Positions 1-8,655 of a stretch of DNA of 64,000 nucleotides are shown piece by piece (the stretch's first letter is position 1; every line of letters begins with the position of its first letter). This stretch comes from Clostridia bacterium (lineage in GTDB: Bacteria > Bacillota > Clostridia > Oscillospirales > Acutalibacteraceae). A model generated the notes under the pieces. The model had not been told where the DNA came from. It saw only the letters and a program-made list of their open reading frames with translations, and did no database searches. Both the position numbers and the translations under genes were made by a program. The stretch spans positions 1 to 64,000 of the forward strand of contig JAFQWA010000007.1 of NCBI GenBank assembly GCA_017407705.1. The letters are read 5' to 3'.

Positions 1-187
1 CATTTAAAATTTCATTGCCGAATGCGTCACATAATCTGTCAAGACAAGGTGAGCCTTTTTCCACCACCAAACGTGCAACCTCATCGGCATTTATAACATC
101 AATGCCGCTTTTGTGCAGAATTTCGGCAAAGGCAGATTTACCCGAACCGGAAGGGCCGGTAAGACCTACAATGAATATTTTATCCAT
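1..187 (-). CDS. coaE: Dephospho-CoA kinase, N-terminal part (cut by window edge)
   Basis: The complement starts with ATG at 185-187 and stays open to the left edge, so only about 62 N-terminal residues are visible. They carry a P-loop, GPSGSGKS, at residues 11-18 directly after a hydrophobic strand, and INADEVAR at 32-39, as in dephospho-CoA kinases, which phosphorylate the ribose 3'-hydroxyl in the last step of coenzyme A synthesis. An AAGGAG ribosome site precedes the start, 18 bases after the tsaC stop, so it is the last visible gene of a DUF951-prfA-tsaC-coaE operon. The lid and CoA-binding parts lie outside the window, so another small P-loop kinase is not fully excluded. Confidence 0.85.
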   Translation of the reverse strand, partial: MDKIFIVGLTGPSGSGKSAFAEILHKSGIDVINADEVARLVVEKGSPCLDRLCDAFGNEILN

Positions 188-205
188 AAATTCTGCACTC
201 CTTTT

Positions 206-1222
206 TTATAAATTTATAACTTGAAACGCCGCCGCACGAAGCAGTCGGTTAACCACCGCAAGACCAACTCCGTCAGCTTTAGGCATTCTTGCAAAAACAA
301 GCTTTGCACCCTTTTCGTCCATACTCCTCAAAGCTGAGAAAAGCTTTGCTGCCTGAGTTTTTTCATCCTTATGCTCACCGTAGCAGATGCAGGGAACTTT
401 AAGCTGCTTTGCATCCTCATCAAAGCAAAGGGCAAACACACCTTCATCAGCGTGTTGGTTTACATAATCACAATAGGCTTTGTCGTCACCCTCTAAAATA
501 ACTACCTTTGCATTAGGGGAATAGTGCTTATATTTCATACCCGGTGATGAGGGCTTAACGCCATCCTTTAACGGGTTTAAAATAGCATCGTCCACATCAA
601 TTTTACCGATAACACTTTCTATCTGCTCTTTGGTAATAAATCCCGGACGCAGTAAACGTGGGGTAGGGTTGCACATAAGTATAACAGTGGATTCCAGACC
701 CACATCACAGCTGCCGCCATCCACAATAGCATCCACTCTGCCGGTTAGGTCATCAATGCAGTGCTGTGCAGTGGTGGGACTTACTCCGCCGGATATATTG
801 GCGCTGGGTGCCGCCAAAGGCAGACCGCTGCGACTTATAATATCTCTTGCAACTTTATGTGAGGGGACTCTTATAGCCACCGTATCCATACCGCAAGTGA
901 CTTCACCGGGCACAAGGTCGCTCTTTTTCATTATCATGGTCAAAGGTCCCGGCCAGAACTTTTCTGCCAACATATAAACCTTTTCGGGTATTTCGGTAAC
1001 CAATGGCTTTATTTCATCAATGCTTGTAACGTGGACTATCAAAGGATTGTCCTGAGCACGACCTTTGGCAACAAAAATGTTTTTCACAGCCTGTGCATTA
1101 AGTGCGTTGGCTGCAAGGCCATACACCGTTTCGGTGGGAATGGCAACCAAACCGCCGCTTTTTAAGATTTCAGCGGCAGTGTCTATATGCTGTGCAGTTG
1201 TGTTTAAAACTTTAGTTTCCAT
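206..1222 (-). CDS. tsaC: Threonylcarbamoyl-AMP synthase (Sua5 type, two domains)
   Basis: Makes threonylcarbamoyl-AMP from threonine, bicarbonate and ATP for the t6A modification of ANN-decoding tRNAs. The YrdC domain (about residues 10-200) shows PTETVYGL at 29-36, the KxR pair KGR at 53-55 and PSAN at 139-142, the SxN triad of the family. The remaining residues to 338 match the Sua5 C-terminal domain, so this is the long form. Its ATG overlaps the prfA stop codon by one base (TAATG), which points to translational coupling. In many Firmicutes prmC, the release-factor methyltransferase, lies between prfA and tsaC; here it is absent from that position. Confidence 0.95.
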   Translation of the reverse strand: METKVLNTTAQHIDTAAEILKSGGLVAIPTETVYGLAANALNAQAVKNIFVAKGRAQDNPLIVHVTSIDEIKPLVTEIPEKVYMLAEKFWPGPLTMIMKKSDLVPGEVTCGMDTVAIRVPSHKVARDIISRSGLPLAAPSANISGGVSPTTAQHCIDDLTGRVDAIVDGGSCDVGLESTVILMCNPTPRLLRPGFITKEQIESVIGKIDVDDAILNPLKDGVKPSSPGMKYKHYSPNAKVVILEGDDKAYCDYVNQHADEGVFALCFDEDAKQLKVPCICYGEHKDEKTQAAKLFSALRSMDEKGAKLVFARMPKADGVGLAVVNRLLRAAAFQVINL

Positions 1223-2298
1223 TATTCCTCATCACTCAGCTTTAACTTTTCTGCTCTGTCAGCAGTAATAAGTGCGTCGATGACTTCGTCCATATCGCCG
1301 TTAAGGATCTGCTCTAACTTGTAAAGGGTAAGTCCTATTCTGTGGTCAGACACACGGCTCTGGGGATAGTTATATGTTCGAATACGCTCGGAGCGGTCAC
1401 CTGAGCCAACCTGAGATTTACGGTTACTTGCAATCTCATCCTGCTGTTCCTGCATCATTTTATCGTAGATTCGGGAACGCAGTATCTTCATAGCCTTATC
1501 CTTGTTTTTGTGCTGTGAACGCTCATCCTGACACTCAACGATAGTGCCGGTGGGGATATGGGTAATACGGATAGCCGACTCAGTCTTGTTAACGTGCTGA
1601 CCACCTGCACCGCCTGAACGGTAGGTATCTATCTGCAAGTCGGCGGGGTTTATTTCAATTTCCACCTCTTCAGCTTCGGGAAGCACTGCAACGGTTACGG
1701 TAGAGGTGTGAATTCTGCCTTGTGACTCAGTTTCGGGCACACGCTGAACACGGTGAACACCGCTTTCAAATTTAAGACGGGAATAAGCACCGTCACCCTC
1801 TATCATAAAGCTGACTTCCTTGTAGCCGCCAAGCTCAGTCTCATTAGCAGAAAGGATTTCGAATTTCCAACGCTTTGACTCGCTGTACATAGAGTACATA
1901 CGGGTAAGAACACCCGCAAACAATGATGCCTCTTCACCGCCTGCGCCGCCTCTTATCTCAACGATAACGTTTTTATCATCGTTAGGGTCACGGGGCAACA
2001 GCAGTATTTTAAGCTCCTCGGCACACTGCTCGATTTTCTCTTTGGAGCTTTCAAACTCCTCTTCCACCATTTCCTTAAAATCCTTATCCATACCGCCTGC
2101 ATCCAACAGCTCTCTTGCTTCATCCATAGATGCCTTTGCAGCGGCATACTCACGGTATTTCTCAACGATAGGGGTAAGGGTTTTGGTTTCTTTCATCAGC
2201 TTAGTAAACTGCTCCTGATTGGTTACAATATCAGGCTCCATCAGTTTCTGCTGAATTTCTTCATATCTTGCCTCAACTTCTTTTAATTTATCAAACAT
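1222..2298 (-). CDS. prfA: Peptide chain release factor 1
   Basis: Recognises UAA and UAG in the ribosomal A site and triggers peptidyl-tRNA hydrolysis. The 358-residue length is typical. The catalytic GGQ lies at residues 232-234, in a conserved block ending in NKTESA, and the codon-reading PxT tripeptide appears as PET at 188-190, which marks RF1 rather than RF2 (SPF). The N-terminal 110 residues are a charged helical domain as expected. A GGAGGA site stands 10 bases before ATG. It sits between the DUF951 gene and tsaC on the minus strand, with a one-base overlap into tsaC. Confidence 0.97.
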   Translation of the reverse strand: MFDKLKEVEARYEEIQQKLMEPDIVTNQEQFTKLMKETKTLTPIVEKYREYAAAKASMDEARELLDAGGMDKDFKEMVEEEFESSKEKIEQCAEELKILLLPRDPNDDKNVIVEIRGGAGGEEASLFAGVLTRMYSMYSESKRWKFEILSANETELGGYKEVSFMIEGDGAYSRLKFESGVHRVQRVPETESQGRIHTSTVTVAVLPEAEEVEIEINPADLQIDTYRSGGAGGQHVNKTESAIRITHIPTGTIVECQDERSQHKNKDKAMKILRSRIYDKMMQEQQDEIASNRKSQVGSGDRSERIRTYNYPQSRVSDHRIGLTLYKLEQILNGDMDEVIDALITADRAEKLKLSDEE

Positions 2299-2352
2299 AA
2301 AAATGAATTCCTCCGAAAAAATATAGTATATGGATCAAAGTTTCAAGCGTAG

Positions 2353-2541
2353 CTACAACTCATCTGCCCGAATGATCTTTTTGATGTTTTTTTCACACTT
2401 GGAACGGGGCAGCATAACCTCGTGAGAACACTGCTGACAGCGGATCTTAAAATCCATACCGATACGCAGCACAACAAACTGTTTGCAGCCGCAGGGATGC
2501 TGTTTTTTCATTTCAAGTATATCGCCTACACGAACATCCAT
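2353..2541 (-). CDS. DUF951 small zinc-ribbon-like protein
   Basis: A 62-residue protein of the DUF951 family (B. subtilis YyzM type), common in Firmicutes and of unknown function. Visible features are an N-terminal MDVRVGDILEMKK, a CGC pair at residues 17-19 and a CQQC pair at 35-38, which together could hold a zinc ion, and a basic C-terminus. It is the first gene of the minus-strand operon, 54 bases ahead of prfA, and a good sigma-A type promoter lies upstream at 2580-2608. An AAGGA ribosome site is present but distant (about 14 bases). The assignment rests on the overall pattern and length, not on a search. Confidence 0.85.
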   Translation of the reverse strand: MDVRVGDILEMKKQHPCGCKQFVVLRIGMDFKIRCQQCSHEVMLPRSKCEKNIKKIIRADEL

Positions 2542-2579
2542 ATTTCACACAAGATCCTTTCAATACTATTCCATTTTCT

Positions 2580-2608
2580 ATTATAAAGCATAATAATGCA
2601 ATATTCAA
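2580..2608 (-). promoter_or_regulatory. Sigma-A type promoter for DUF951-prfA-tsaC-coaE
   Basis: On the complement, TTGAAT (2608-2603) and TATAAT (2585-2580) are separated by 17 bases, about 40 bases ahead of the DUF951 start. Confidence 0.65.
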
Positions 2609-2647
2609 ATAAAATTTAAAATTATTTAAAAAATACTAAAAAAACAG

Positions 2648-2676
2648 TTGATAGTTTGACAATTTTCTGCGATAAT
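2648..2676 (+). promoter_or_regulatory. Sigma-A type promoter for gltX operon
   Basis: TTGATA at 2648-2653 and GATAAT at 2671-2676 with a 17-base spacer. A second TTGACA at 2656-2661 overlaps. The 5' leader is too short for a T-box. Confidence 0.5.
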
Positions 2677-2713
2677 GTAAGTTAACATATTATGCTTTGT
2701 GGAGAGATTTGAT

Positions 2714-4363
2714 TTGGATTACAACAAATTAGCGGATTTATTATTACCAAATATAACAAAAACCCCTGATGACTATGCATCAGCTTATCCTGCAAGAGAG
2801 CTTAAAGAGGGTGCGGTGGTAACACGTTTTGCTCCCAGCCCCACAGGCTTTTTGCATATCGGAGCAATATATGCTTCCATGGTAGGTCAGCGTGCTGCAA
2901 AATCTACTGAGGGTGTGTTTTTCTTAAGAATTGAGGACACAGATAAGCTCCGTGAGATAGACGACGGTGTGACCGAAATAGTTAAAGGCTTATCGGCTTT
3001 CGGTATCGTTGCTGATGAGGGCTTCCAGCCTGACGGCGGTGAAAAGGGAAATTACGGTCCTTACAAACAGAGTGAACGTGCTGAGATCTATCAGTGCTAC
3101 GTTAAAGAGCTGATTAAAAAAGGACTTGCTTATCCTTGCTTCTGTGAGGAAGATGAGATGGCAAGAATCCGTGAGCAGCAGGAGAAAAATAAGCAAACTA
3201 CCGGTTATTACGGTGAGTTTGCAAAGTGCCGTAATTTAAGTCTTGAGGAAATTGAGCAGAACATCAAAGAGGGTAAGCCCTTTGTTGTAAGACTCAAATC
3301 CCCCGGAGATGAAAATAAGCGTATCAGTTTTGTGGATGCTATAAAGGGCAAGATCGAAATGCCCGAAAACAATCAGGATATCGTTTTGCTCAAGCGTGAC
3401 GGTATTCCCACCTACCACTTTGCCCACGCTATAGACGATCATTTAATGGGCACCACCCACGTTATCCGTGGTGATGAGTGGATATCCTCTACACCCACTC
3501 ATCTGCAGCTTTTCTGGGTGTTGGGCTTCAAACCCCCGAAATACGCTCATATTGCTCCCATTATGAAAGAGGATAACGGCGGTAAGCGTAAGCTTTCTAA
3601 ACGCAAGGATCCCGAAGCGGCAGTTATGTTCTACCATTCAGAGGGTTATCCCAAAGAGGCGGTAATGGAGTATCTTACCACCATTTCCAACTCCAATTTC
3701 GAGGATTGGCGTAAGGCAAATAAATTTGAGAGTATCGACAAATTCCCCTTTACATTTAAGAAGATGAGTGTGTCGGGCGCTTTGTTTGATATGAATAAGC
3801 TGATAGACGTCAGCAAAAACGTAATATCACTTTTTGATGCAGATTACGTTTATGAATGTGTATCAAATTGGGCAAAACAGTATGATGAGGATTTCTATAA
3901 CATCATATCCCGTGATGCTGAGTACACTGCATCTTTGTTCCAAATAGACCGTGGCGGTAAAAATCCCCGTAAGGATATTGCTAAATGGTCTGATGCTAAG
4001 GCTTACTGTGAGTTTTTCTTTGATGAGCTGTTTACTCCCAATGACTGTTATCCTGAGCAGCTTAGCAAAGAGGATATAAAGGCAGTTTTGACAGAGTATG
4101 TTAAAGCTTATAATGAGGATGATGATAAGGATGCTTGGTTTGCCAACATCCGCAGTTTGTGTGAGCCTTTAGGCTTTTCACCTGATGTGAAGGCTTATAA
4201 GCAGTCACCCGAAAGCTTTAAGGGTCACGTGGGTGACGTCAGCACCATTATCCGTGTGGCAACAACAGGTAGGGTAAACACACCTGACCTTTGGTCTATA
4301 ATGAAGCTTTTAGGCAAACAACGTGTTTTGCAAAGACTAAATGATGCTATTAACAGAATATAA
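2714..4363 (+). CDS. gltX: Glutamyl-tRNA synthetase
   Basis: Class I aminoacyl-tRNA synthetase charging tRNA-Glu. The Rossmann catalytic core shows PSPTGFLHIGA near the N-terminus (HIGH motif) and KRKLSKRKD (KMSKS-like) near residue 300, followed by a helical anticodon-binding region; about 549 residues. The frame is open from GTG at 2699, but that codon has no ribosome site, whereas GGAGAG at 2701-2706 stands 7 bases before an in-frame TTG at 2714, so TTG 2714 is chosen as start. glnS follows after 17 bases in the same operon. Having both gltX and glnS side by side means Gln-tRNA can be made directly, without relying only on GatCAB. Confidence 0.92.
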   Translation: MDYNKLADLLLPNITKTPDDYASAYPARELKEGAVVTRFAPSPTGFLHIGAIYASMVGQRAAKSTEGVFFLRIEDTDKLREIDDGVTEIVKGLSAFGIVADEGFQPDGGEKGNYGPYKQSERAEIYQCYVKELIKKGLAYPCFCEEDEMARIREQQEKNKQTTGYYGEFAKCRNLSLEEIEQNIKEGKPFVVRLKSPGDENKRISFVDAIKGKIEMPENNQDIVLLKRDGIPTYHFAHAIDDHLMGTTHVIRGDEWISSTPTHLQLFWVLGFKPPKYAHIAPIMKEDNGGKRKLSKRKDPEAAVMFYHSEGYPKEAVMEYLTTISNSNFEDWRKANKFESIDKFPFTFKKMSVSGALFDMNKLIDVSKNVISLFDADYVYECVSNWAKQYDEDFYNIISRDAEYTASLFQIDRGGKNPRKDIAKWSDAKAYCEFFFDELFTPNDCYPEQLSKEDIKAVLTEYVKAYNEDDDKDAWFANIRSLCEPLGFSPDVKAYKQSPESFKGHVGDVSTIIRVATTGRVNTPDLWSIMKLLGKQRVLQRLNDAINRI

Positions 4364-4380
4364 GTTTAGGAGATTTTTAA

Positions 4381-6045
4381 ATGGACGTTTCTAACATTAC
4401 TCCCACAAATTTTATCGAGGAGTTTATAAATCAGGACCTGCAGGAGGGCGTATATTCCCGTGTGCAGACCCGTTTTCCTCCCGAGCCTAACGGATATCTG
4501 CACGTTGGCCACGCCAAGGCTATCTGCATAGACTTCGGTACTGCCGAAAAATACGGCGGTGTATGTAATCTGCGTCTGGATGATACCAACCCCACTAAAG
4601 AGGATGTTGAGTATGTTGACGCTATAATCGAGGATATTAAATGGTTGGGCTTTGATATTGCCAATATATACTATGCTTCCGACTACTTTGATATTATCTA
4701 CGACTGCGCTATAAAGCTTATTAAAGCAGGTAAGGCTTATGTTGACGATCTGTCTGCCGACGAGATACGTGAGTATCGTGGAACACTTACCGAGCCGGGT
4801 AAAAACAGCCCCTACCGTGAGCGTAGTATTGAAGAAAACCTTGACCTGTTTACCCGTATGACCAACGGTGAGTTTGAAACTGGTGCAAAGGTGCTTCGAG
4901 CAAAGATAGATATGGCATCACCTAATATAAATATGCGTGATCCCATTATTTACAGAATTTTGAAGGCTACTCACCACAGAACAGGGGATAAATGGTGTGT
5001 TTATCCTATGTATGACTTTGCACATCCCATTTCCGATGCGGCAGAAAAGGTAACCTTCTCACTTTGCACTCTTGAATTTGAGGATCACAGACCTCTGTAT
5101 GATTGGCCCTTAAAAGAGCTTAACTGGCCTGAGGCACCCCGTCAGATCGAGTTTGCAAGAATGAATTTGAGCTACACTATAACAAGTAAACGCCGTTGCT
5201 TGGCTTTGGTAAACAAGGGTCTTGTCAGCGGATGGGACGATCCCCGTATGGCAACCCTGTGCGGTATGAGAAGGCGTGGATATCCTGCAGTGGCTTTACG
5301 TAACTTTGTTGAAAAGATAGGCGTTTCCAAGGCAAACAGTGTTATCGACTATTCATTGCTTGAGTCTTGTGTTCGTGATGAGCTGAATATCAGCGCTAAA
5401 CGTGCTATGGCTGTGTTGAACCCCCTTAAAGTGGTGGTGGATAACTATCCCGAGGGAAAAACCGAGGAGATAGAGGTGCCTATTAACCCCAATCAGCCTG
5501 AGCTTGGTACACAGAAAGTGGTATTTTCAAAGGAGCTTTACATTGAAAAAGAGGATTTCTGTGAAGAGCCGCCCAAAGGCTATTTCAGACTGTGCCCCGA
5601 AAAAGAGGTACGCTTAAAGGGTGCTTATTTTGTTAAATTTGCGTCTTTAGAGAAGGATGAAAACGGCGAGATAACCACTGTTCACGTAACCTACGACCCC
5701 GCATCCTACGGCGGTGAGAGTCCTGACGGCAGAAAGGTTAAGGGTACACTTCACTGGGTATCTGCAGATCATTGCTATGACGCTCAGGTAAGACTGTACG
5801 ACCGTCTGTTCAAGGTGGAAAATCCTTCCGACGAGAGCGGAGTTTCGGATTTCACCGAGCATCTTAATCCCAATTCTATGGTAATTCTTGATAACTGCAA
5901 AATTTCATCCGACGTTCAGTCTGCAAAAGTTGGAGAGACCTTCCAGTTTATGCGTCAGGGATATTTCTGCATTGACAAGGATTCCACCGATGAAAAGAAA
6001 ATTATCAACCGAGTTGTAGCCCTTAAGGATTCTTGGGGCAAATAA
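4381..6045 (+). CDS. glnS: Glutaminyl-tRNA synthetase
   Basis: Class I synthetase charging tRNA-Gln. PPEPNGYLHVGHAK near residue 35 is the GlnRS-type HIGH block, where Glu in PPEP distinguishes it from GluRS (PSPT). ITSKRR near residue 260 stands for the KMSKS loop. The C-terminal half has the two beta-barrel anticodon-binding domains typical of GlnRS; 554 residues match the usual 550-560. It follows gltX by 17 bases and is followed after 19 bases by an SGNH hydrolase gene, apparently in the same operon. GlnRS is less common in Firmicutes than the transamidation route but is known in some clostridia. Confidence 0.95.
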   Translation: MDVSNITPTNFIEEFINQDLQEGVYSRVQTRFPPEPNGYLHVGHAKAICIDFGTAEKYGGVCNLRLDDTNPTKEDVEYVDAIIEDIKWLGFDIANIYYASDYFDIIYDCAIKLIKAGKAYVDDLSADEIREYRGTLTEPGKNSPYRERSIEENLDLFTRMTNGEFETGAKVLRAKIDMASPNINMRDPIIYRILKATHHRTGDKWCVYPMYDFAHPISDAAEKVTFSLCTLEFEDHRPLYDWPLKELNWPEAPRQIEFARMNLSYTITSKRRCLALVNKGLVSGWDDPRMATLCGMRRRGYPAVALRNFVEKIGVSKANSVIDYSLLESCVRDELNISAKRAMAVLNPLKVVVDNYPEGKTEEIEVPINPNQPELGTQKVVFSKELYIEKEDFCEEPPKGYFRLCPEKEVRLKGAYFVKFASLEKDENGEITTVHVTYDPASYGGESPDGRKVKGTLHWVSADHCYDAQVRLYDRLFKVENPSDESGVSDFTEHLNPNSMVILDNCKISSDVQSAKVGETFQFMRQGYFCIDKDSTDEKKIINRVVALKDSWGK

Positions 6046-6064
6046 ATAAAAAGAGGTAATTGAT

Positions 6065-6709
6065 ATGTTCTTAAAGGAAAACGATGTTGTATTGTTTCAG
6101 GGCGATAGCATAACCGATTGCGGACGTGACCGCAGCAACCCCAACAGTATGGGCTACGGTTATCCTATCAGAGTTGCAGGTGAGTTTAATATGCTCTATC
6201 CTGAGCTCAACGTTAGATTTTACAACCGTGGCGTGTCAGGTAACCGTACTTGGGACCTGCTTGATCGTTGGGATGCAGAATGTACCGGTTTTGATCCTAA
6301 ACCCACTGTTGTCAGCGTTTATATCGGTGTAAACGATACCTGGAGAAGATTTGACAATAACCAGATCACTACTGCTCAGCAGTATGAGGAAAATTACCGC
6401 AAACTGCTGGATGATATTAAGAATAAGCTTTCTGCAAGAATTATTATGATCGAGCCTTATGTTCTTCCTAACATCGCTACTGATGAGGAAAACTGGAATG
6501 AGTGGAGAAACGATCTTGACGCAAAGATCCGTGTTTGCAGAAAACTGGCGGTTGAATACAACGCCCTTTATTTACCTCTTGATGGAATTTTTGCACAGGC
6601 TTATACTAAAAAGCAGGGAACACATTGGTCTGCTGACGGTGTGCATCCTACCGACGCAGGTCATGCGCTGATCACAGAAAACTTTATGAAGCTGATAGGT
6701 GCTAAATAA
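6065..6709 (+). CDS. SGNH/GDSL-family hydrolase (cytoplasmic)
   Basis: A 214-residue SGNH hydrolase. Block I is FQGDSITDCG with nucleophile Ser15; block II includes RGVSGNRTWD around residues 55-64 with Gly; block III is IGVND with Asn90; block V is DGVHPTDAGH with Asp191 and His194. All four catalytic positions are intact. There is no signal peptide, so it probably acts inside the cell, for instance on deacetylation of imported oligosaccharides; the acyl substrate cannot be told from sequence. AAGAGGT lies 9 bases before the ATG. It sits between glnS and a creatininase-family gene with gaps of 19 and 12 bases. Confidence 0.9.
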   Translation: MFLKENDVVLFQGDSITDCGRDRSNPNSMGYGYPIRVAGEFNMLYPELNVRFYNRGVSGNRTWDLLDRWDAECTGFDPKPTVVSVYIGVNDTWRRFDNNQITTAQQYEENYRKLLDDIKNKLSARIIMIEPYVLPNIATDEENWNEWRNDLDAKIRVCRKLAVEYNALYLPLDGIFAQAYTKKQGTHWSADGVHPTDAGHALITENFMKLIGAK

Positions 6710-6721
6710 GGAGCGTTTGTT

Positions 6722-7528
6722 ATGAGATGGGAACTGCTTAATTCAAACGACTTTGCAAAGGCTGTTAAGGAAACAAAAGTATGTGTTTTGCCTATCGGTG
6801 TGTTGGAGCGTCACGCTGACCATGCACCTTTGGGTACTGACGTGCTGATAGCCCACAGTACTTGTGTTGAAGCGGCAGAGCTTGAACCTTGTGTGGTTTT
6901 CCCCGGATACATATTTGGTCAGATCAACGAAGCAAAGTGTTTTCCCGGTGCTGTTACCATAGAGCCAAAGCTTGCTTTGGAGCTGTTGGAAAACGTGGTA
7001 AGTGAGATCGCACGAAACGGCTTTAAGAAGATAGTTTTTTACAACTGTCACGGCGGAAACTGGAACATGCTGAACTATTTTATTCAGTATCAGCTTTATG
7101 AGAAAAGAGACTATACCATATATATGTTCAATGACAGTTTTCCGCTTGACGGCGATAAAAGTCTTGGTGATGAAGCCAGAAAGATAGTTTCCAAATACCC
7201 TTGCCACGCAGGTGAGTGGGAGACCTCATATATAATGTCGGTGGAGCCCGGCTGCGTTGACTTAAGCAACGTGGACAAAGAGCCAGGACTGCCTTTAGGC
7301 AGACTGTCACATATAAAAGGTGCCACCACTGCGGTTGACTGGTATGCTGATTTTCCCCGTCATTATGACGGCGATGCTTTAGAAGCATCTAAAGAAAAAG
7401 GTGACGCTTTAAGAGCGTTACATATAAGACACTTAGCGCAGTTTATTAAAGCGGTAAAGCAAGACACCGTAGCTCCCGCACTTATGCAGGAGATCTTTGA
7501 TAAACAGCAAAAACTCACAGAAATGTAA
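6722..7528 (+). CDS. Creatininase-family amidohydrolase
   Basis: A 268-residue protein of the creatininase/FAPy deformylase/MftE family of metal-dependent amidases. Metal ligands are visible in LPIGVLERHADHAPLGTD (Glu29, His31, Asp40), NCHGGN near residue 120 and the later HAGEWETS glutamate. Members act on creatinine, formamidopyrimidines or peptides; nothing here indicates which. It is the last gene of the gltX operon, 12 bases after the SGNH gene with AAGGAGCG before ATG. The linkage of two tRNA synthetases with two small hydrolases is unexplained. No clear terminator follows before the ABC operon promoter region at 7568. Confidence 0.88.
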   Translation: MRWELLNSNDFAKAVKETKVCVLPIGVLERHADHAPLGTDVLIAHSTCVEAAELEPCVVFPGYIFGQINEAKCFPGAVTIEPKLALELLENVVSEIARNGFKKIVFYNCHGGNWNMLNYFIQYQLYEKRDYTIYMFNDSFPLDGDKSLGDEARKIVSKYPCHAGEWETSYIMSVEPGCVDLSNVDKEPGLPLGRLSHIKGATTAVDWYADFPRHYDGDALEASKEKGDALRALHIRHLAQFIKAVKQDTVAPALMQEIFDKQQKLTEM

Positions 7529-7567
7529 AATATTACTTTAAGGATTATTTATATTCTGTTTACAATT

Positions 7568-7593
7568 AACCGAGTTCGGTTTGTTATTATAAT
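7568..7593 (+). promoter_or_regulatory. Palindrome and -10 box ahead of the ABC operon
   Basis: A perfect inverted repeat, AACCGA-GT-TCGGTT, lies at 7568-7581, with TATAAT at 7588-7593, 30 bases before the first ABC gene start. No good -35 is seen: the palindrome occupies that region, so it looks like an operator or activator site. Confidence 0.45.
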
Positions 7594-7623
7594 AAAAATG
7601 ACTTTCAATATGGAGGGATATCA

Positions 7624-8655
7624 ATGATCGAGGTAAAAAACCTCACTAAAAAGTATGGCTCCCATAAGGCTGTTGACGATATATCTTTTGTTGTTAACGA
7701 CGGAGAGATACTTGGTTTTTTGGGACCTAACGGTGCCGGAAAATCCACCACAATGAATATTTTAACAGGATATCTTTCCGCCACAAGCGGAAAAGCCGTT
7801 GTTAACGGATTTGATGTTCTGGAGCATCCTAACCAGGCTAAAAAGCAGCTGGGTTATTTGCCTGAGTTGCCGCCGCTTTATCTGGATATGACTGTTAAGG
7901 AGTATCTCAACTTTGTTTACGACCTTAAAAAGGTGTCTATGCCCAGAGGACCTCATATTGAGGAGATCTGCAAGCTGGTTAAGATCAAGGACGTTTATCA
8001 CCGCCTTATTAAAAACCTGTCAAAGGGTTACCGTCAGCGTGTAGGTATTGCTCAGGCACTTATCGGCAACCCCAGAGTACTTATTTTGGACGAGCCTACC
8101 GTTGGTCTCGACCCCAAACAGATCATTGAGATCCGAAACTTAGTCAGAATGCTTGGTAAGACTCATACCGTTATTTTGAGCTCACATATTTTGTCAGAGG
8201 TTCAGGCGGTTTGTGATAGAGTTATCGTTATCAACAAGGGCAGAGTTATTGCCGACGATACTCCCGACAACCTTTCCAGAAACCTTTCTGATGACCATTC
8301 AATGTCAGTTATTATCGACGGTGAGCGTAAAGCCGTTGAGTCAGCACTGAAAAACGTTAAGGGCGTAAAGAGTGTTAGCTACGTACGTCCCCACGATAAG
8401 GCAAACGAATTTGTTGTGGAGCCTATTATGGGTTACGACATCCGCCGTCCCTTGTTCCAGCTGGTTACTGAAAACAACTGGCCTATATTACAGCTTAAGA
8501 GCAACGAGCTTACCTTGGAAGATATATTCCTTCGTCTTACTGATGAAACCATTGATACTTCCAATCTGGAGCGGTCACTCAAAGCCCGTAAAGAGGTTAG
8601 TGTAAAGGCTGAGGATATAATATTCGAAACCGAAGAGAAGGAGGATGCAGAATAA
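7624..8655 (+). CDS. ABC-2 type transporter ATPase (GldA-like)
   Basis: A 343-residue ATP-binding subunit. Walker A GPNGAGKST is at residues 34-42, the signature LSKGYRQR near 134, Walker B VLILDEPT near 155, and the H-loop in LSSHILSE near 190. A C-terminal extension after residue 220 resembles those of GldA/NatA-like exporters. It heads a four-gene set with an ABC-2 permease, a GldG-like ABC_transp_aux protein and a DUF4340 protein, the same order as in the Bacteroidetes gliding gldA-gldFG system; in Firmicutes the substrate is unknown and gliding is not implied. TGGAGGG precedes ATG; the stop codon overlaps the next start (TAATG). Confidence 0.93.
   Translation: MIEVKNLTKKYGSHKAVDDISFVVNDGEILGFLGPNGAGKSTTMNILTGYLSATSGKAVVNGFDVLEHPNQAKKQLGYLPELPPLYLDMTVKEYLNFVYDLKKVSMPRGPHIEEICKLVKIKDVYHRLIKNLSKGYRQRVGIAQALIGNPRVLILDEPTVGLDPKQIIEIRNLVRMLGKTHTVILSSHILSEVQAVCDRVIVINKGRVIADDTPDNLSRNLSDDHSMSVIIDGERKAVESALKNVKGVKSVSYVRPHDKANEFVVEPIMGYDIRRPLFQLVTENNWPILQLKSNELTLEDIFLRLTDETIDTSNLERSLKARKEVSVKAEDIIFETEEKEDAE

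Noticed and set aside
2542-2713. T-box leader upstream of gltX
   Set aside because: The transcribed leader from the promoter at 2648 is under 40 bases and has no AGGGTGG-like T-box sequence or terminator stem.
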